From Chelonoidis abingdonii (lineage: Eukaryota; Chordata; Testudines; Testudinidae): a stretch of DNA of 64,000 nt. Shown here in pieces: positions 11,046 through 22,369 of this stretch. Each line of letters starts with the position of its first letter. Position 1 is the stretch's first letter. Both the position numbers and the translations under genes were made by a program. The stretch spans positions 22,843,228 through 22,907,227 of the forward strand of contig NC_133778.1 of the NCBI RefSeq assembly GCF_003597395.2. Reading direction: 5' to 3'. The notes under the pieces were generated by a model. The model had not been told where the DNA came from. It saw nothing but the letters and a program-made list of their open reading frames with translations, and did not search any database.

Positions 11046-11800
11046 AAAGCAAAACAAAAGATACGCATGCGAAACAAGCATTCCGATGTATAAACTACTA
11101 TGTAGCAATGACTAGAGAGTCACTTATTTTCAGGCACCATAGCAGAACTGAAGCAGAACTGAAGCAAAGGTGTTTATTAAAAATTGCTCTTTTAAACATC
11201 ATAAACCACAGGAAAAAACAAAACAAAAGAACTCAATCTCCATTCATCAGGTCATTTAAAATACATTATGATTCACAACAGCTATATAATTTAGCGGTTG
11301 CTCATTTAGGCCCTGGTTTTGTGAACACACTTATAGACCGCACGTACTCCCAATGGGCACGGAATTAGTTTGCTAATATATATTTCAGTATAGAGCATAT
11401 ATGTTCTTTTAAAGACTTCAGAATTTTTAAGAATATATCAGTGCAGTTTCCTTAAAGGCCACGAGCATAAACACTGAAAAACTTTGAGCTACTTTATTTT
11501 GTTTCTTTCAAGTGACAATGGGGAAAGGTGAATTTATTTTTTAATACAAGTCTTTTTTTAACTATAAAAGAACAGAATTCAGTGTGTTAACATTTGTATT
11601 TTTTCAACAGTTTGTGTTGGCACTTTAAGTCTTAATAATTATGCCATCTTTAAATAAGTTATGTGCAGTAATATATTGTGATTACAAGTGTCTTAGGACC
11701 AGAGCTACAGTAAAACATTCTAATGGAAATATGACTTATTTCAGAGAGATTTTAATTTGATGTCCAAAATATTAAAAAGTTTTAGCCACCAATTCCCATC
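11046..11800. other. unassigned AT-rich DNA
   Basis: No repeat or coding signal recognised. Confidence 0.55.
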
Positions 11801-11803
11801 ATA

Positions 11804-11872
11804 AGCCTGATCCAAAAATCCACTGAAATCAGGGATAAGACTTCCATTGGCTTCAGTGTGCTATGGATCAAA
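11804..11872. repeat. short palindromic 'tcaatgg' hairpin repeat
   Basis: The ends are inverted ('gcctgatcca' and 'tggatca'), and the centre carries 'cactgaaatc' and 'cttccattggcttcagtg'. This is one of several short hairpin-type repeats of the same style in the window. They are common in turtle and crocodilian DNA. Confidence 0.55.
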
Positions 11873-13645
11873 CACTGTTTTAGCTGCAATTTATAGAATA
11901 ATACACTTTTTTCTCCTGTACGAAATTCAACGTGAAAATCCTATGAATGTAAATTTCATTTCACCATATTTTGGATGTGTCTTTTTTTCCTGGAAGGCTA
12001 GTAGATGCAGTGATTTAAAAAAAACAAAAATAACAATTTTCTAAAAGCTCTGTCATCTGCTTTACTTTGTAGATTATTTTTCACTTTTCAGACTCTCAAT
12101 GAAATTTCCAACAGCCATTTTTCAGCCTTAATCCTAAAGCAAAATTTTGTGAAAGCTAAGGGCAATAAACCTTTATAACTTATTAATTATATTGCTGCAG
12201 TCATTGGCAATGCATTTAATCAAATTTCAGTATACAAGGCTGTACTGAGAGAACTGTCTCGTCTTGCCCAAGAGAATTTATTTGCTTGTCTTAATTAAGA
12301 TTTGTTTCTCAGATGTAGAAAGGGGTGACACAGTATCTGAACTGCCTTATATAACAGCACAACATTACCCCGGGTTATTTAGGTTGATTGCATAATTCAT
12401 ACAATTCTTTTTAATGTTATTTCCAGCATTTTCTGCATGATTATAAATCAAAACTAGAGAAAATATCAAATGCTGATAAACTGAGTAGACAGTGTATTGA
12501 TTTACACTGTGAGATGTGCATATGTTTCAATTTTGTAGTTTAGCAACTGGGACAAAAGTAATGACCAACGGCCAAACCCTGCTCTCAGCATGAATCAGGA
12601 CAAATTCTGTTGAATTCGATAGAGTTGCTTTTTATTTACCTCATTGTTAATACAAGCACAATCTGACCCCAGCTATTTATTTGATACACAGAAACTCGAC
12701 ATAAATGATTGCATCAAGTTTTCTGCTAAGCCCACTTAATTTAAAAATTGGGAGGCAGGAGGAGGGGGCAAGACAATAAAGGTAAAACTAGATGATTTAT
12801 ATACGGGGGGGATCTATGCAGAACATGATAGACAACAAATTTCATAACTTATTAATTTCAGTGGTTTCATTCCTATTGATTTAGAAATTTTAAATCAATA
12901 TCAAAGTTACTGGAAACAAACATGAACAAAATGTACTAGAGCTTCTTCTGACAATACAATCAGAGGGATTATATTGATTGAGGGGAGATAAACACCAACT
13001 CTTCTTAAGTAATTAAGACTAAAATATTTTTGAAGAGGTAGTAAAAGAAAATAGTACATTTCTAACTCATTTTCCAAAGCCGATTAATGTATCTGTCAAT
13101 GAGTTCTTTCATTACTACATAAATGGAGACTTATCTCAAATATATGCATAATTTAACTGACTTTTTCTGTTGATCAGAGTGCACTATATTATCTGAGAAA
13201 ACTGAAGCTACATTAACTCCTTAATGAAAAATGAATACCGTGTTCCAGGGATCGTTTACAATCCTTCCACATGCCTGAATCCTAAAATAGCTCATGTGTG
13301 TGTTGCTTTAACTCTAGCCCCATATATAGTACAGCAACACATACACACAGATGCAGATTTCAGTTCTGCAATTTCTACATTAAAATTACTAGCAAATTTA
13401 GAATACAACATAGATCATATGTTTGCACAAGCTTTCCAAAACTGTCAGAAAACTCGCCTTCTTGCCATCATTGATAAATCTGACATCACACTTACGTACA
13501 CACACCAACACAAACCCATATACAACACTGCATGCATGTAATATAGGACAGCCATGCCAACCCACTATTAATCAAAACATGAACATATCAACAATGATGT
13601 AATGATTAGCACCATTTCAGGACAATTACATCTCTATTCCCACTT
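11873..13645. other. unassigned AT-rich DNA, possible conserved element
   Basis: No repeat recognised. At 12050-12310 the text is repeat-free and rich in homeodomain-like 'taatta' and 'ttaattaag' cores, the style of a conserved non-coding element. The 105-codon open frame at 13224-13541 has no recognisable domain and low-complexity Thr/Leu content, so I do not call it a gene. Confidence 0.45.
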
Positions 13646-14348
13646 TGCAGTCTACCAAGGGCACCCACTTTAGGCTTTCTGGCTCCCAACCATCATCTCT
13701 GTCAGGCAGAGACCCACATCTCAGTCCTTCCTGATTGGGGATTTTAAGGCTGCACAGCTCCCTGCCTTACCCTGCAATAGTCCCAGCAAGCAAGTCTGCC
13801 CAAAAAGGCTAGCGCCTTCTCTTGACTCTCTCTCTCAGGGCTATGACCAATGTATTCCCTACAGTGCTAAGTTACCACATAGTTCCTCTTAAGCAAGCAC
13901 ATTTATTTTTAAGATAAAAGCATCACGCTAAAAGATTAAAATAATAAAAGAACCTACACATTGTTAAAAAGTTCACCAGAGGGCTCTCCCCAGCGCCAAC
14001 CAAGGGCTCTGGTAGGTTTCAGTCCCTCAAAACCCACAACTGGGTTTTCCCCGTGGTTACAAATTCATTTGTCTTGGACCCAGAACCAGAACAGAGACTG
14101 GGCAGATCAGGTATTTCTTTAAATAGAGTGGGCCTTTGATCTTGGCTTCTGTAACAGGTAATCATCAGAAAATTAACATCTCCTTAAGGCTGGGTTTTCA
14201 CATAACTGGAAAATAGGAGAATTTGCATAAACCTCTCCCTAGAGATTCCCCAGGAAATCCACTTCACACTTATTGTACCAAGAGTCCATATTTGTCTGGT
14301 GCATTTTCAATACAGGCTTTTGTACTCCCAGGCTTCATGTCTGTCACA
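13646..14348 (-). mobile_element. probable old solo LTR
   Basis: On the minus strand this reads from 'tgtgacagacatgaag' to 'ccttggtagactgca', giving TG...CA ends about 700 bases apart. An A/T-rich poly(A)-signal-like block lies mid-way (plus-strand 'aaaataataaaagaac'). The flanking pentamers ('cactt' and 'tcttc') do not match, so the boundaries are tentative. It is not the same family as the three LTRs at 22370, 34366 and 48846. Confidence 0.4.
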
Positions 14349-14547
14349 TCTTCCCCCTAGTGAGGTTACATACAATCCTAGCTCAAAATAATACATAAAT
14401 TGACTACAGTAAGTTCTTCCAAGGATATTACAGGAAATCGTCATATCTGTCAAAATGTAGACAACACATCCACCAACAGCATTTAAGCAAAGACTTACCT
14501 GAATTCAATGAGATTTAAACCACATGCTGATCATACCTTGGAAGATC

Positions 14548-14661
14548 TGGACCTAAGTAACTTGCCAAAGGTCACACCGGAAGTCTGTGGCAGAACAGGA
14601 GGTTGACCCCAGTTCTGCTGACCGCCAGCCCACTGCCTCATTCACAAGACCATGCTTCCCT
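14548..14661 (-). repeat. tRNA-derived SINE head, minus strand
   Basis: Contains 'taacttgccaaaggtcacac', 'gaagtctgtggcagaacagg' and 'gtggcagaacaggaggttgac', which are the reverse complement of the MIR/CORE-type SINE head and body. It ends in 'caagaccatgcttccc'. The tail is missing. Confidence 0.65.
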
Positions 14662-15099
14662 TCTCAGACCTTATTATACATGGATGTGATGTCATATATA
14701 TTTAGCGAATCAGAACTGAACTGCAGAAAAAGATCATCATCCATACAGTAGAAATAAGCCAAATGGCTTTGTATTAGTAAAACAAGACTTTTCTCTGGCT
14801 GTAGCTGAACCTGCACATGTCACTCCTGCACACCTGCTGAGCTGGAATGCTTATGAAGAGATCTTAAGAGTGCCCACCTCTGAGGAGAGTGATGGATCAC
14901 ATTTTGAACCACAAAGAGGATTTGAAGCAGGAGAAACTAATACATCCTACTCCTTTTATGAATCCTTCTTAGCTTTTGGCCTCAATGATACTTTTTGGCA
15001 ATGAGTTTCCACAGATAAATTACACAAAATGTAATAACTATTTTATTCTAACAGTTTTTCATTTGCTGCCTTTTAATTTCATTGGATGTCCCTTGCATT
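14662..15099. other. unassigned non-coding DNA
   Basis: Nothing recognised. Confidence 0.55.
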
Positions 15100-15166
15100 A
15101 CAGAATCATAGGGTTAGAAGGGACTGCAAGGGTTATGTAGTCTAACCACTAACTGTCTAGTCTAAG
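15100..15166 (-). mobile_element. CR1 3'-tail fragment
   Basis: 'acagaatcatagggttagaa' and 'gggactgcaagggttatgta' are the reverse complement of the last bases of CR1 or of a CR1-tailed SINE. Only about 65 bases remain. Confidence 0.6.
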
Positions 15167-15256
15167 AGAAGATAGGAGAGGCTGATTTACCTTTGCTATA
15201 ACATTCATCTATCACGATGATATGAAAAGTGTCTACTTTAGCAGAGTTTGCTAAAT

Positions 15257-15782
15257 CAGTGGTTCTCAACCTTTCCAGACTTCAGTACCTCTTTCAGGAG
15301 TCTCACTTGCCTTGAGTCCCTCCAGTTTCACCTCACTTAAAAACTACTTGTTTACAAACTCAGAGAAAATACAGACGCGTCACAGCTCACTGTTACTGAA
15401 AAATTGTTTACTTTCTCATTTTGATCATATAATTATAAAATAAATCCATTGAAATATAAGTATTGTACTTACATTTCAGTGTGATACTGAGCCTGTTTTT
15501 CCACTAGCAAGCCTTTTCTGAAGCCCAAGCTCTGCCGCCCAGGGCTGAAGCAGGTAACTTATCTTCGCAGGGGGGTCCTATGGTGGCAGCCCCCAGGCTA
15601 CTGCCTGCTTGCTTCCTGCAAATCCCAGCCCTGCATTTGTGACTCCCCTAAACCCATCCCATGACCCCCTCGGGGCTGCAAGACCCAGGTCAAGAAACAC
15701 GAATCCAGATGAGTTGAGTACCCCCTGGAAGACCTCTGAATACCCACCCCAGAGGGCACATCCCCCTGATTGAGAACCGCTG
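15257..15782. mobile_element. complete non-autonomous hAT element
   Basis: The ends 'cagtggttctcaacctttcc' and 'gattgagaaccgctg' form a terminal inverted repeat. Perfect 8-bp target duplicates 'tgctaaat' flank it at 15249-15256 and 15783-15790. The 526-bp interior has an AT-rich left half and a C-rich right half with no transposase. The left terminus and the 'acttaaaaactacttgttta' block match the nested element at 29918, so the two are one family. Confidence 0.92.
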
Positions 15783-15790
15783 TGCTAAAT

Positions 15791-17533
15791 AACTGGTACA
15801 ATACAACAATCAAATTATCTTCACAAGCATACCATGTTGACTACATTAAGGCAATGCTATGCTGCCAATATCGTAACCGGAAACTTTCACACAAGAAGAA
15901 GTCCCTCAATGTGAGATAAAACCTATATCATACGGGTGCAGGCACAGCAGACTGGAGGGAAACCTATTCACTTGTTTTCCTAGTTAAGCAACAAGGTTCT
16001 TTCATAATCAAAGACGGGGAACAAAGTTTGACAAGTAAGTGCATTTTAAGTGCACATTCGGGAAATATTTATACTTTGTTCTTGAAAAATGTAAGGAGAG
16101 AATATTGAGAGTATAGCACTGTGTCCAAACTGTAATTTGAAAGTGTGTGTGTAAGTAAGAGAAAATATCTATACCCAAACACACACTCTACTCTTTTAGG
16201 GGATCCTCTTATAGCCTTTCCAGGGACATTTTAAAAAAATACCTGACACTTGGTACAGTCTGGTCCATTCCAAAGGCAAACATTGTCCTCTATGTAAATA
16301 TTTTCTTGAGCCCCACAGAGAAGTCATCTCTGGTAGGGGGGAAGACGGTGAATTCCATCAAATATATGGAAATCGGCTTCCCCTTCAATTTGGTGGTAGA
16401 ATTTTAAAAAAGGAGTATGCATGAGACCTTTCCAGCATACTGCTGCTGTAAGGATTAATCAGATGCCAGTTTTCTTGAAACTGATATGTACATTTACATT
16501 AGTTCAGTCTGCATGTACAATTTCAGTTCCCTTTCATTTTTCACGCCAAATGAATGTCAGATTTTAATTAAAATGTTTTAACTGAAAATTAAAATGTTAA
16601 TAGTGATGCACAGATGCTGCTGAACAGATTTATCATGTCAGTAACATAAATAAAAAACAAAAGAGAAAAGAAACAGGAAAAAGCCAAAAGAGCAAAAGTG
16701 TTAATTGATATTTCTACTCAGTCATTATCCGTTAATGACCAGAACACTGGTTGGATGTAATGGGGTTTGGATCAGGCCCTAGGCACATATCCCCTTTGCA
16801 CATCCCCCCCTCGGTGCCAAAAACGGGCTTGAAGAATCAAACCCACGACTGGCTGAATTACATAGCTCAACCAGTGCAGGAAAATGTAAAATGGAAGAGA
16901 ATCTAATAGCTGTCTGTTATTGCGGGTCTACTATATGTTTCTGGAGGATCTGCATGGCTTTCCTCACTGATCAGATAAAAGGTGGCCTCTTAGCAAAACT
17001 GAAACCTTGAATTCTATTTTTAATACTCAACTGGGTCACCAGCTAATGAAAAGAAGCTCCTGGCAGCAATGTTTGCTATCCTCATTCAGCCTCAAAAGGA
17101 TCCTTTAATGGATGACACATTGTTTTAGTCAGGGCAGACCTTTGGATAGCTGAAATCAAGCATCTGGTGAATTATATTGTGCTCAAGTTTTGTGGCCAAA
17201 TATATTTTCCTGTCACTAAACTCTTCTTCTTCTGCACGTTTGCTTTCAATTCCACAAAGAATTAAACCAGGATATCAAAGGCAAGTTCATTAGGCTTTAT
17301 TATCAGTAAAAAAAAATAACTGCTCACTAGAGAGCACCAGCTTCTAAAGTGTTCCTGTGTGTATCAGAGTTCATAGAGAAAACTTCCTAGAACACTTCAC
17401 ACAGGGCCATTAGGTTCTACCAACATTTTGTGTGAGATTTCCAATTACTACTGGAATGTTCTTCTGTGGTCCCAGTAAGCAGTTCATTAATGATAAGGCT
17501 GTAGGTATGTCAATGTCAGTGTTCTTCCTCAGA
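15791..17533. other. unassigned DNA, possible conserved element
   Basis: No repeat recognised. The part at 16440-16660 is AT-rich with 'ttaattaaaatg' and 'ggattaatcag' motifs and could be a conserved non-coding element. A short (GT)n lies near 16143. Confidence 0.45.
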
Positions 17534-17773
17534 GAAGGGTTATTTCACAGTAGGCATTATTTCCTGATTATTTTAAAATCTACAGGTGACAGATTTCCCA
17601 CCACCACCACCACCTTTCCCTACACATCATTCCAGCCATTATGATTAAATTCTGGGCTTGTGCGGGACCCCAATGTAATTTTTGATAGCTGCATTTAACC
17701 TCTCCAAAAAACTAACTGAATAAACAAGTCCGCTGGCTTCAGCACCAGAAGTGAGAAAGGATAAAATGTGTAC
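17534..17773. repeat. local direct duplication, copy A
   Basis: From 'gaagggttatttcacagtag' to 'gataaaatgtgtac'. It is paired with copy B at 18435-18664, about 900 bases away in the same orientation, at roughly 90% or better identity by eye. It contains a CAC triplet run one unit longer than copy B. No transposon termini are visible. Confidence 0.85.
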
Positions 17774-18130
17774 CAGGATGTACATTTTCAGGAGGCAAAC
17801 CCCTGCCCTATTATGGTCCAGCTTATTCCAGCTGTAAATTGCTCTCAACAAATTCCAAACTCTGTTTCTGCAGTTTTGAAGCATATACAACTACATACTT
17901 GTTAACTTTTCAGGGGACATCGCCTAAGGCCCATTCTGGCCTCATTACCACCATCTCATTTACAATTTTTTTAATCCATAAGGGTACAGACTCTCCAGTC
18001 TATGTTAAAATGCAGGAGGTCATCAGCATGAAATGAAACCTTTAGGCACCTCTCCTCCAAAGCTAATATTTCTGATTCAGAGCTCTTTCAGTATGGTTAT
18101 AAAGGAGTCTGGATGACAGATACCTACCAT

Positions 18131-18223
18131 AGGCCCGATCCCATGTTGTCCTGAGCTCCCTCAGATATCCCCTTAAGTCCATTTTTGTTGTGGGAGCTCA
18201 GCACCTCACAGGATCAGGCCCTA
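18131..18223. repeat. hairpin-type short repeat
   Basis: 'aggcccgatccca' at the left and 'ggatcaggccct' at the right form a stem, with 'gagctc' sites mirrored inside. Same class as the hairpin repeats at 11804, 27587, 58046 and 60660. Confidence 0.55.
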
Positions 18224-18434
18224 TTTATGCTGTTGACTGTTTAAGGAGAGAAGCCTTTTCTGCATCCACAGTAGAAGTATGTTCTGTATGGCTTCTTATG
18301 CCAACGAGGTGTTTATCGTTATTTAGCTTTCCAACTGCACATTAAGTGAAATAGACAATAACATGAAATACTGCAATGCCCTACTACATGGTTATGAGTC
18401 CCTGAGTAGACAGAAGAAGACATGGCTAGCTACT

Positions 18435-18664
18435 GAAGGGTTATTTCACAGTTGGCATTATTTCCTAATTCCTTTAAAATCTACAGGTGACAGATTTCCC
18501 ACCACCACCACCTTTCCCTACACATCATTCCAGCCATCACGATTAAATTCTGGGCTTGTGCGGGAACCTCATGTAATTTTTTATTTTAACCTCTCCAAAT
18601 AACTAACTGAATAAACAAGTCCACTGGCTTCAGCACCAGAAGTGAGAAAGGATAAAATGTGTAC
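18435..18664. repeat. local direct duplication, copy B
   Basis: Second copy of 17534-17773. It differs by scattered substitutions, loss of one CAC unit, and loss of about 6 bases after 'tgtaattttt'. Both copies end within 'aaaatgtgtac', which marks the duplication edge. Confidence 0.85.
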
Positions 18665-20200
18665 ATACAGGACAAGTCATAGTACAGAGTGAAAAGAACA
18701 CTTAGACATATAAGCCTAAACATACAAATAACGGAAAAAATCATTAAAACATGGACCATCCAAAGATGAACCCAACGTACAGATATTTCAAAAAGGGACA
18801 AGCTAAATAGCCTTTGGTCTTAGAGATCCATTTTAACTTGTCTCTTGTAGCTAAGAAATAACACCTAGAAAAGGGAGCTTTCATTCAACAGAGAATACTT
18901 TGAAAATTATTTCTGGTGGATGAAGGGAGAGTGGTTTCATGATTAATGCTGACTTTGGGATACTCTCTGACTTGATGCAGACCTACGATTCAGGAGCTAA
19001 TGGCTCAAGCACAATGTCCGATAGTCTGCTTCAGTGTTCTCAATTACTAGATTTATCATACTTCCCATCATTCCTAAGGTTTTTTAACATTATCTGTCAG
19101 CTGCTGGGAACCAAAATGATTACTTTGCAATATGAAAAAATATTAAAAGAAAAATATGCTGTGATTATTATTATATAATATGGAAATTCCAAGGAGCTGA
19201 ACTAGAATATATATTTGCACAGAATGAGTTGCCTGAGGCAGGATATTATGGTGAGAACCATTTCTCATCCTTAACCAACACTTGCTGCTTTAATATAAAA
19301 TGGATTAGCTGTATAAAAGGACTCAGAATAGGAAAGAAAGAACATAATCTAATCTCTTCTATTGTCTCCAGTATGTTGGCATCAGTCCATTTGCCATTCC
19401 AGGCCCTGATGACTGACACATTCTGTGCAGTCAAGTATTACAAATTCCTGGGTGCATGGGACTTGATCGGCAGTCCTCACCTTTAGATAAGGACACATAC
19501 CAAACAACACACTGGCTCACCGAGGAAACAGAATGTTTCTGAGTGTCAGAAGAGTGAGCTCCAGTCAGCCTCCTTACAGGCCAGCAGAGTAGTCGGCAGC
19601 CCTTAGAAGCAGGATGCCAGCAATTCCATGAAAAGGAAGATGGAGAGACTCAGTGTGCAGCTGTCTCACTAGTGATGCCAATATCACATGTTGGGTCCCA
19701 AAATTCAAAGACGCCACCCACCCACCCACCCTGCCACAAACAAATCAACCATTTTAAATGTTCATTTTATACCAGGGATAAGGCTCTCCACTCCCAGATT
19801 TTTATGTACCCAGTGCTGATGGAGTACAACAGTATCAAGTATCTGTTCACATTCAGTGATATTGGGTGTCCCTACTGGGCTTCATTAGAATAATGAAAGG
19901 CTGGTACATCCATTTCATCATTTCTAAACCATTCAGCACTTTGGGATAAATGGGATAATTCATGTTATACATTTCAGTTGTCAAAACTTTAACAAAATAT
20001 TAAACTACTCTCCAGTTTGTTTTTAATTGCTTCATAAGCAGCTAGTAGTTTCCTCGCTTTGGTGCTTGAAGTTCCAAGGGGATTTTGAGACTAAGAACTA
20101 GCATAATCACAAATTTCTCATTTAAAAGAAAACTAGTCCTCTTTGCATTTTTTCTTACCATTAACATGAGATCTACTCCTGCATGCTACTTATAGCTACT
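18665..20200. other. unassigned non-coding DNA
   Basis: No repeat family or coding exon recognised. Short open frames around 18939 and 19229-19486 look random. Confidence 0.5.
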
Positions 20201-20202
20201 TA

Positions 20203-20322
20203 AGGTGACCAGACAGCAAATGTGAAAAATCAGGACAGGAGGTTGGGGGTAATAGGAGCCTATATAAGAAAAAGACCCAAAAATCGGGACTGTCCCTATA
20301 AAATCAGGACATCTGGTCACCC
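20203..20322. mobile_element. small MITE with GGTGACCAG termini
   Basis: The inverted ends are 'aggtgaccagac' and 'atctggtcaccc', with internal mirrored blocks 'aaatcaggaca' and 'aaatcgggactgtcccta'. A TA dinucleotide sits outside each end, which would suit a Tc1/mariner-type target. Related left-end wording ('tagggtgaccctgtttccct') also starts at about 24864. Confidence 0.65.
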
Positions 20323-20437
20323 TATAGCTACCCTCTGCAAATGATATAATTATATCAGCCCGTCAGCAGGTTGCTGCTGCACCTATGCCAGAACACCCTA
20401 AACAAACGAGAAAACTTTTGAACCATTATCCAAGGAA

Positions 20438-20590
20438 AATGAATGGTTTTGTGGTTAAAGCCCCGGGCTGGGAGTCAAGTGATCTAGATGACATTTCAGG
20501 ATTTACAGAGGATGTGACCTTGGCCTATTTGATGGTATCACAGAGTTCACCACTTCAGGTACATGCCTACTGTGTACCCTGGAGGTCAAC
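20438..20590 (+). repeat. tRNA-derived SINE, degraded
   Basis: 'gtggttaaagccccgggctg' followed by 'ggagtcaagtgatct' is the Pol III head of the MIR-like SINE. 'gatgtgaccttggcc' is its body. The tail is lost. Confidence 0.55.
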
Positions 20591-20597
20591 CACAAGA

Positions 20598-20800
20598 CAG
20601 AGTGGTTGACAAGGAATCTGCTTGGGACTCAGGAGATCTGATTAAAAGTCCAGCCCTGTCACAGACTTCCTGAGACACAGTGGACAAAGTCACATGATCT
20701 CTCTTCACCTCGGTTCCCCAACTATAAAGCAAAAGTGACATCTCAAGTGTGTTATAAGGATAAATTCACTGATATAATGAAGCGATGGGGTCCTAAGGCC
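20598..20800 (+). repeat. tRNA-derived SINE, second adjacent copy
   Basis: 'ggaatctgcttgggactcag' and 'gagatctgattaaaagtcc' form the head. The body has 'gtcacagacttcctgagaca' and 'cacctcggttccccaactat'. Plus strand, directly downstream of another degraded copy. Confidence 0.65.
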
Positions 20801-20856
20801 AGGCAAACAGGGCCTGATTTTCAGGCGTACAGAGGACCTTAAACTAACTAAACTAA

Positions 20857-21318
20857 CTCTGCCTATATATCTACACCGGCGACACCATCACAGGACCTAA
20901 CCAGATCAGCCACACCATCACCGGTTCATTCACCTGCACGTCCACCAATGTAATATACGCCATCATATGCCAGCAATGCCCCTCTGCTATGTACATCGGC
21001 CAAACTGGACAGTCTCTATGGAAAAGGATAAATGGACACAAATCAGATATTAGGAATGGCAATATACAAAAACCTGTAGGAGAACACTTCAACCTCCCTG
21101 GCCACACTATAGCAGACCTTAAGGTGGCCATCCTGCAGCAAAAAAACTTCAGGACCAGACATCAAAGAGAAACTGCTGAGCTTCAATTCATCTGCAAATT
21201 TGACACCATCAGCTCAGGGTTAAACAAAGACTGTGAATGGCTTGCCAACTACAAAACCAGTTTCTCCTCCCTTGGTTTTCACACCTCTACTGCTAGAACA
21301 GGGCCTCATCCTCCCTGA
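20857..21318 (+). pseudogene. Penelope-like element C-terminal GIY-YIG fragment
   Basis: An open frame runs from just after a TAA at 20854 to the TGA at 21316-21318, about 153 codons. The best methionine is at 20989, but the family resemblance starts upstream (in-frame NVIYAIICQQCPSAMYIGQT). Seen: the CxxC-like pair in ICQQCP, the YIGQTGQSLWKR motif of GIY-YIG nucleases, an RINGHKSDIRN helix and a GEHFNLPGH block. Known: Penelope-like retroelements join a reverse transcriptase to a C-terminal GIY-YIG endonuclease. The RT is absent, so this is a 5'-truncated, non-functional insertion rather than a host gene. Confidence 0.85.
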
Positions 21319-21516
21319 TTGAACTAACCTTGTTATCTCTAGCTTGCTTGCTAGCACATATATACCTGCCCCTGGAAATTTCCACTACATGCATCTGACG
21401 AAGTGGGTATTCAACCACAAAAGCTCATGATCCAAAACGTCTGTTAGTCTATAAGGTGCTACAGGACTCTCTGCTGCTTTTACAGATTCAGACTAACATG
21501 GCTACGCCTCTGATAC
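20860..21516 (+). mobile_element. 5'-truncated Penelope-like element
   Basis: The coding fragment is followed by a 200-bp 3' end: 'ggaaatttccactacatgca', 'ctgacgaagtgggtattcaa', 'aaaacgtctgttagtctata' and finally 'catggctacgcctctgatac'. The same 3' end occurs twice, in inverted orientation, around the N gap at 44341. Both flanks hold 'aactaa'-rich text ('ttaaactaactaaactaact' at left, 'ttaactaaa' at right), compatible with a short imperfect target duplication. Confidence 0.85.
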
Positions 21517-22364
21517 TTAACTAAAGCCTATGGGAGTCTGAAAACTCAGGCCCTTACAATACATCCACACATGTTTACCTCTTAGAGAGGTAACCATGGA
21601 GATGACATGTCAGGGAGAGCTTTGCACCAACCCTCCACGCCACGGTGGATTTAACCGTATATGACTAGCTGACTTCTGACTTCCATGTGGATCCTTTTCA
21701 GGCTGCTCCATTTAACTTGGGTGAATGACACAGTAAATACTAGTGGCTGCACATTCAATATAATACTCTGGATAACAGACCTGGAACACAATAAATTGAA
21801 GTCTACTGCTTCTGGCTGACCAGTTACAATTCAACCAACTGTAAGAGAAGTTAAGAGCATGGGCAATTTCAGTGAAGTGTTAGTCCTCATTTCAGAAACA
21901 TTTCTGGAAACAGATCACAAACATTTTATTTACAGTTGTCTATGATCTGGCTTCTTAAAATTCATCTATTCTTCCTTCAAACAAATATTACCTAACTCTG
22001 CCTTCTGTTCTTGCCTTCATTTTAAATAATTCAGTCACCACAGTAAGAGGCCATTTATTCCATTCACCTTGCAACAGAAAACCCTTTCCTCTTGTTAAGC
22101 TGTAGACTCTGGGGGGTTATTTCCTCTTGTGCCTTCTTCATTTCAAGGCACAGTGTAGGGTTTAACCAAGAAAAGATGGGAGGCAACTGTCCTTGCTTAA
22201 GAAAAGGAAAAGTCAATTATTCACAGAGGGCCTGATTCTAATCTAACAGCAGTTCTGTATTAGTGTAATTCCACTCACTTCATCTGTTACACCCAATGTG
22301 GGGGAGAGATATGAAACTGACCTGGTCTGTCGAGGTGTGGTGCATTGTTCTACAGTAGTGCAGT
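21517..22364. other. unassigned DNA with a hairpin-type fragment
   Basis: Mostly unique. A short segment at about 22228-22292 ('gcctgattctaatctaacag', 'tgtaattccactcacttcat') resembles the hairpin repeat class seen elsewhere. Confidence 0.45.
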
Positions 22365-22369
22365 GTGAC

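Noticed and set aside
13224..13541. 105-codon open frame as a possible exon or small gene
   Set aside because: No recognisable domain, no clear splice sites or Kozak context, and repetitive Thr/His content from 'acacaca'-like DNA.
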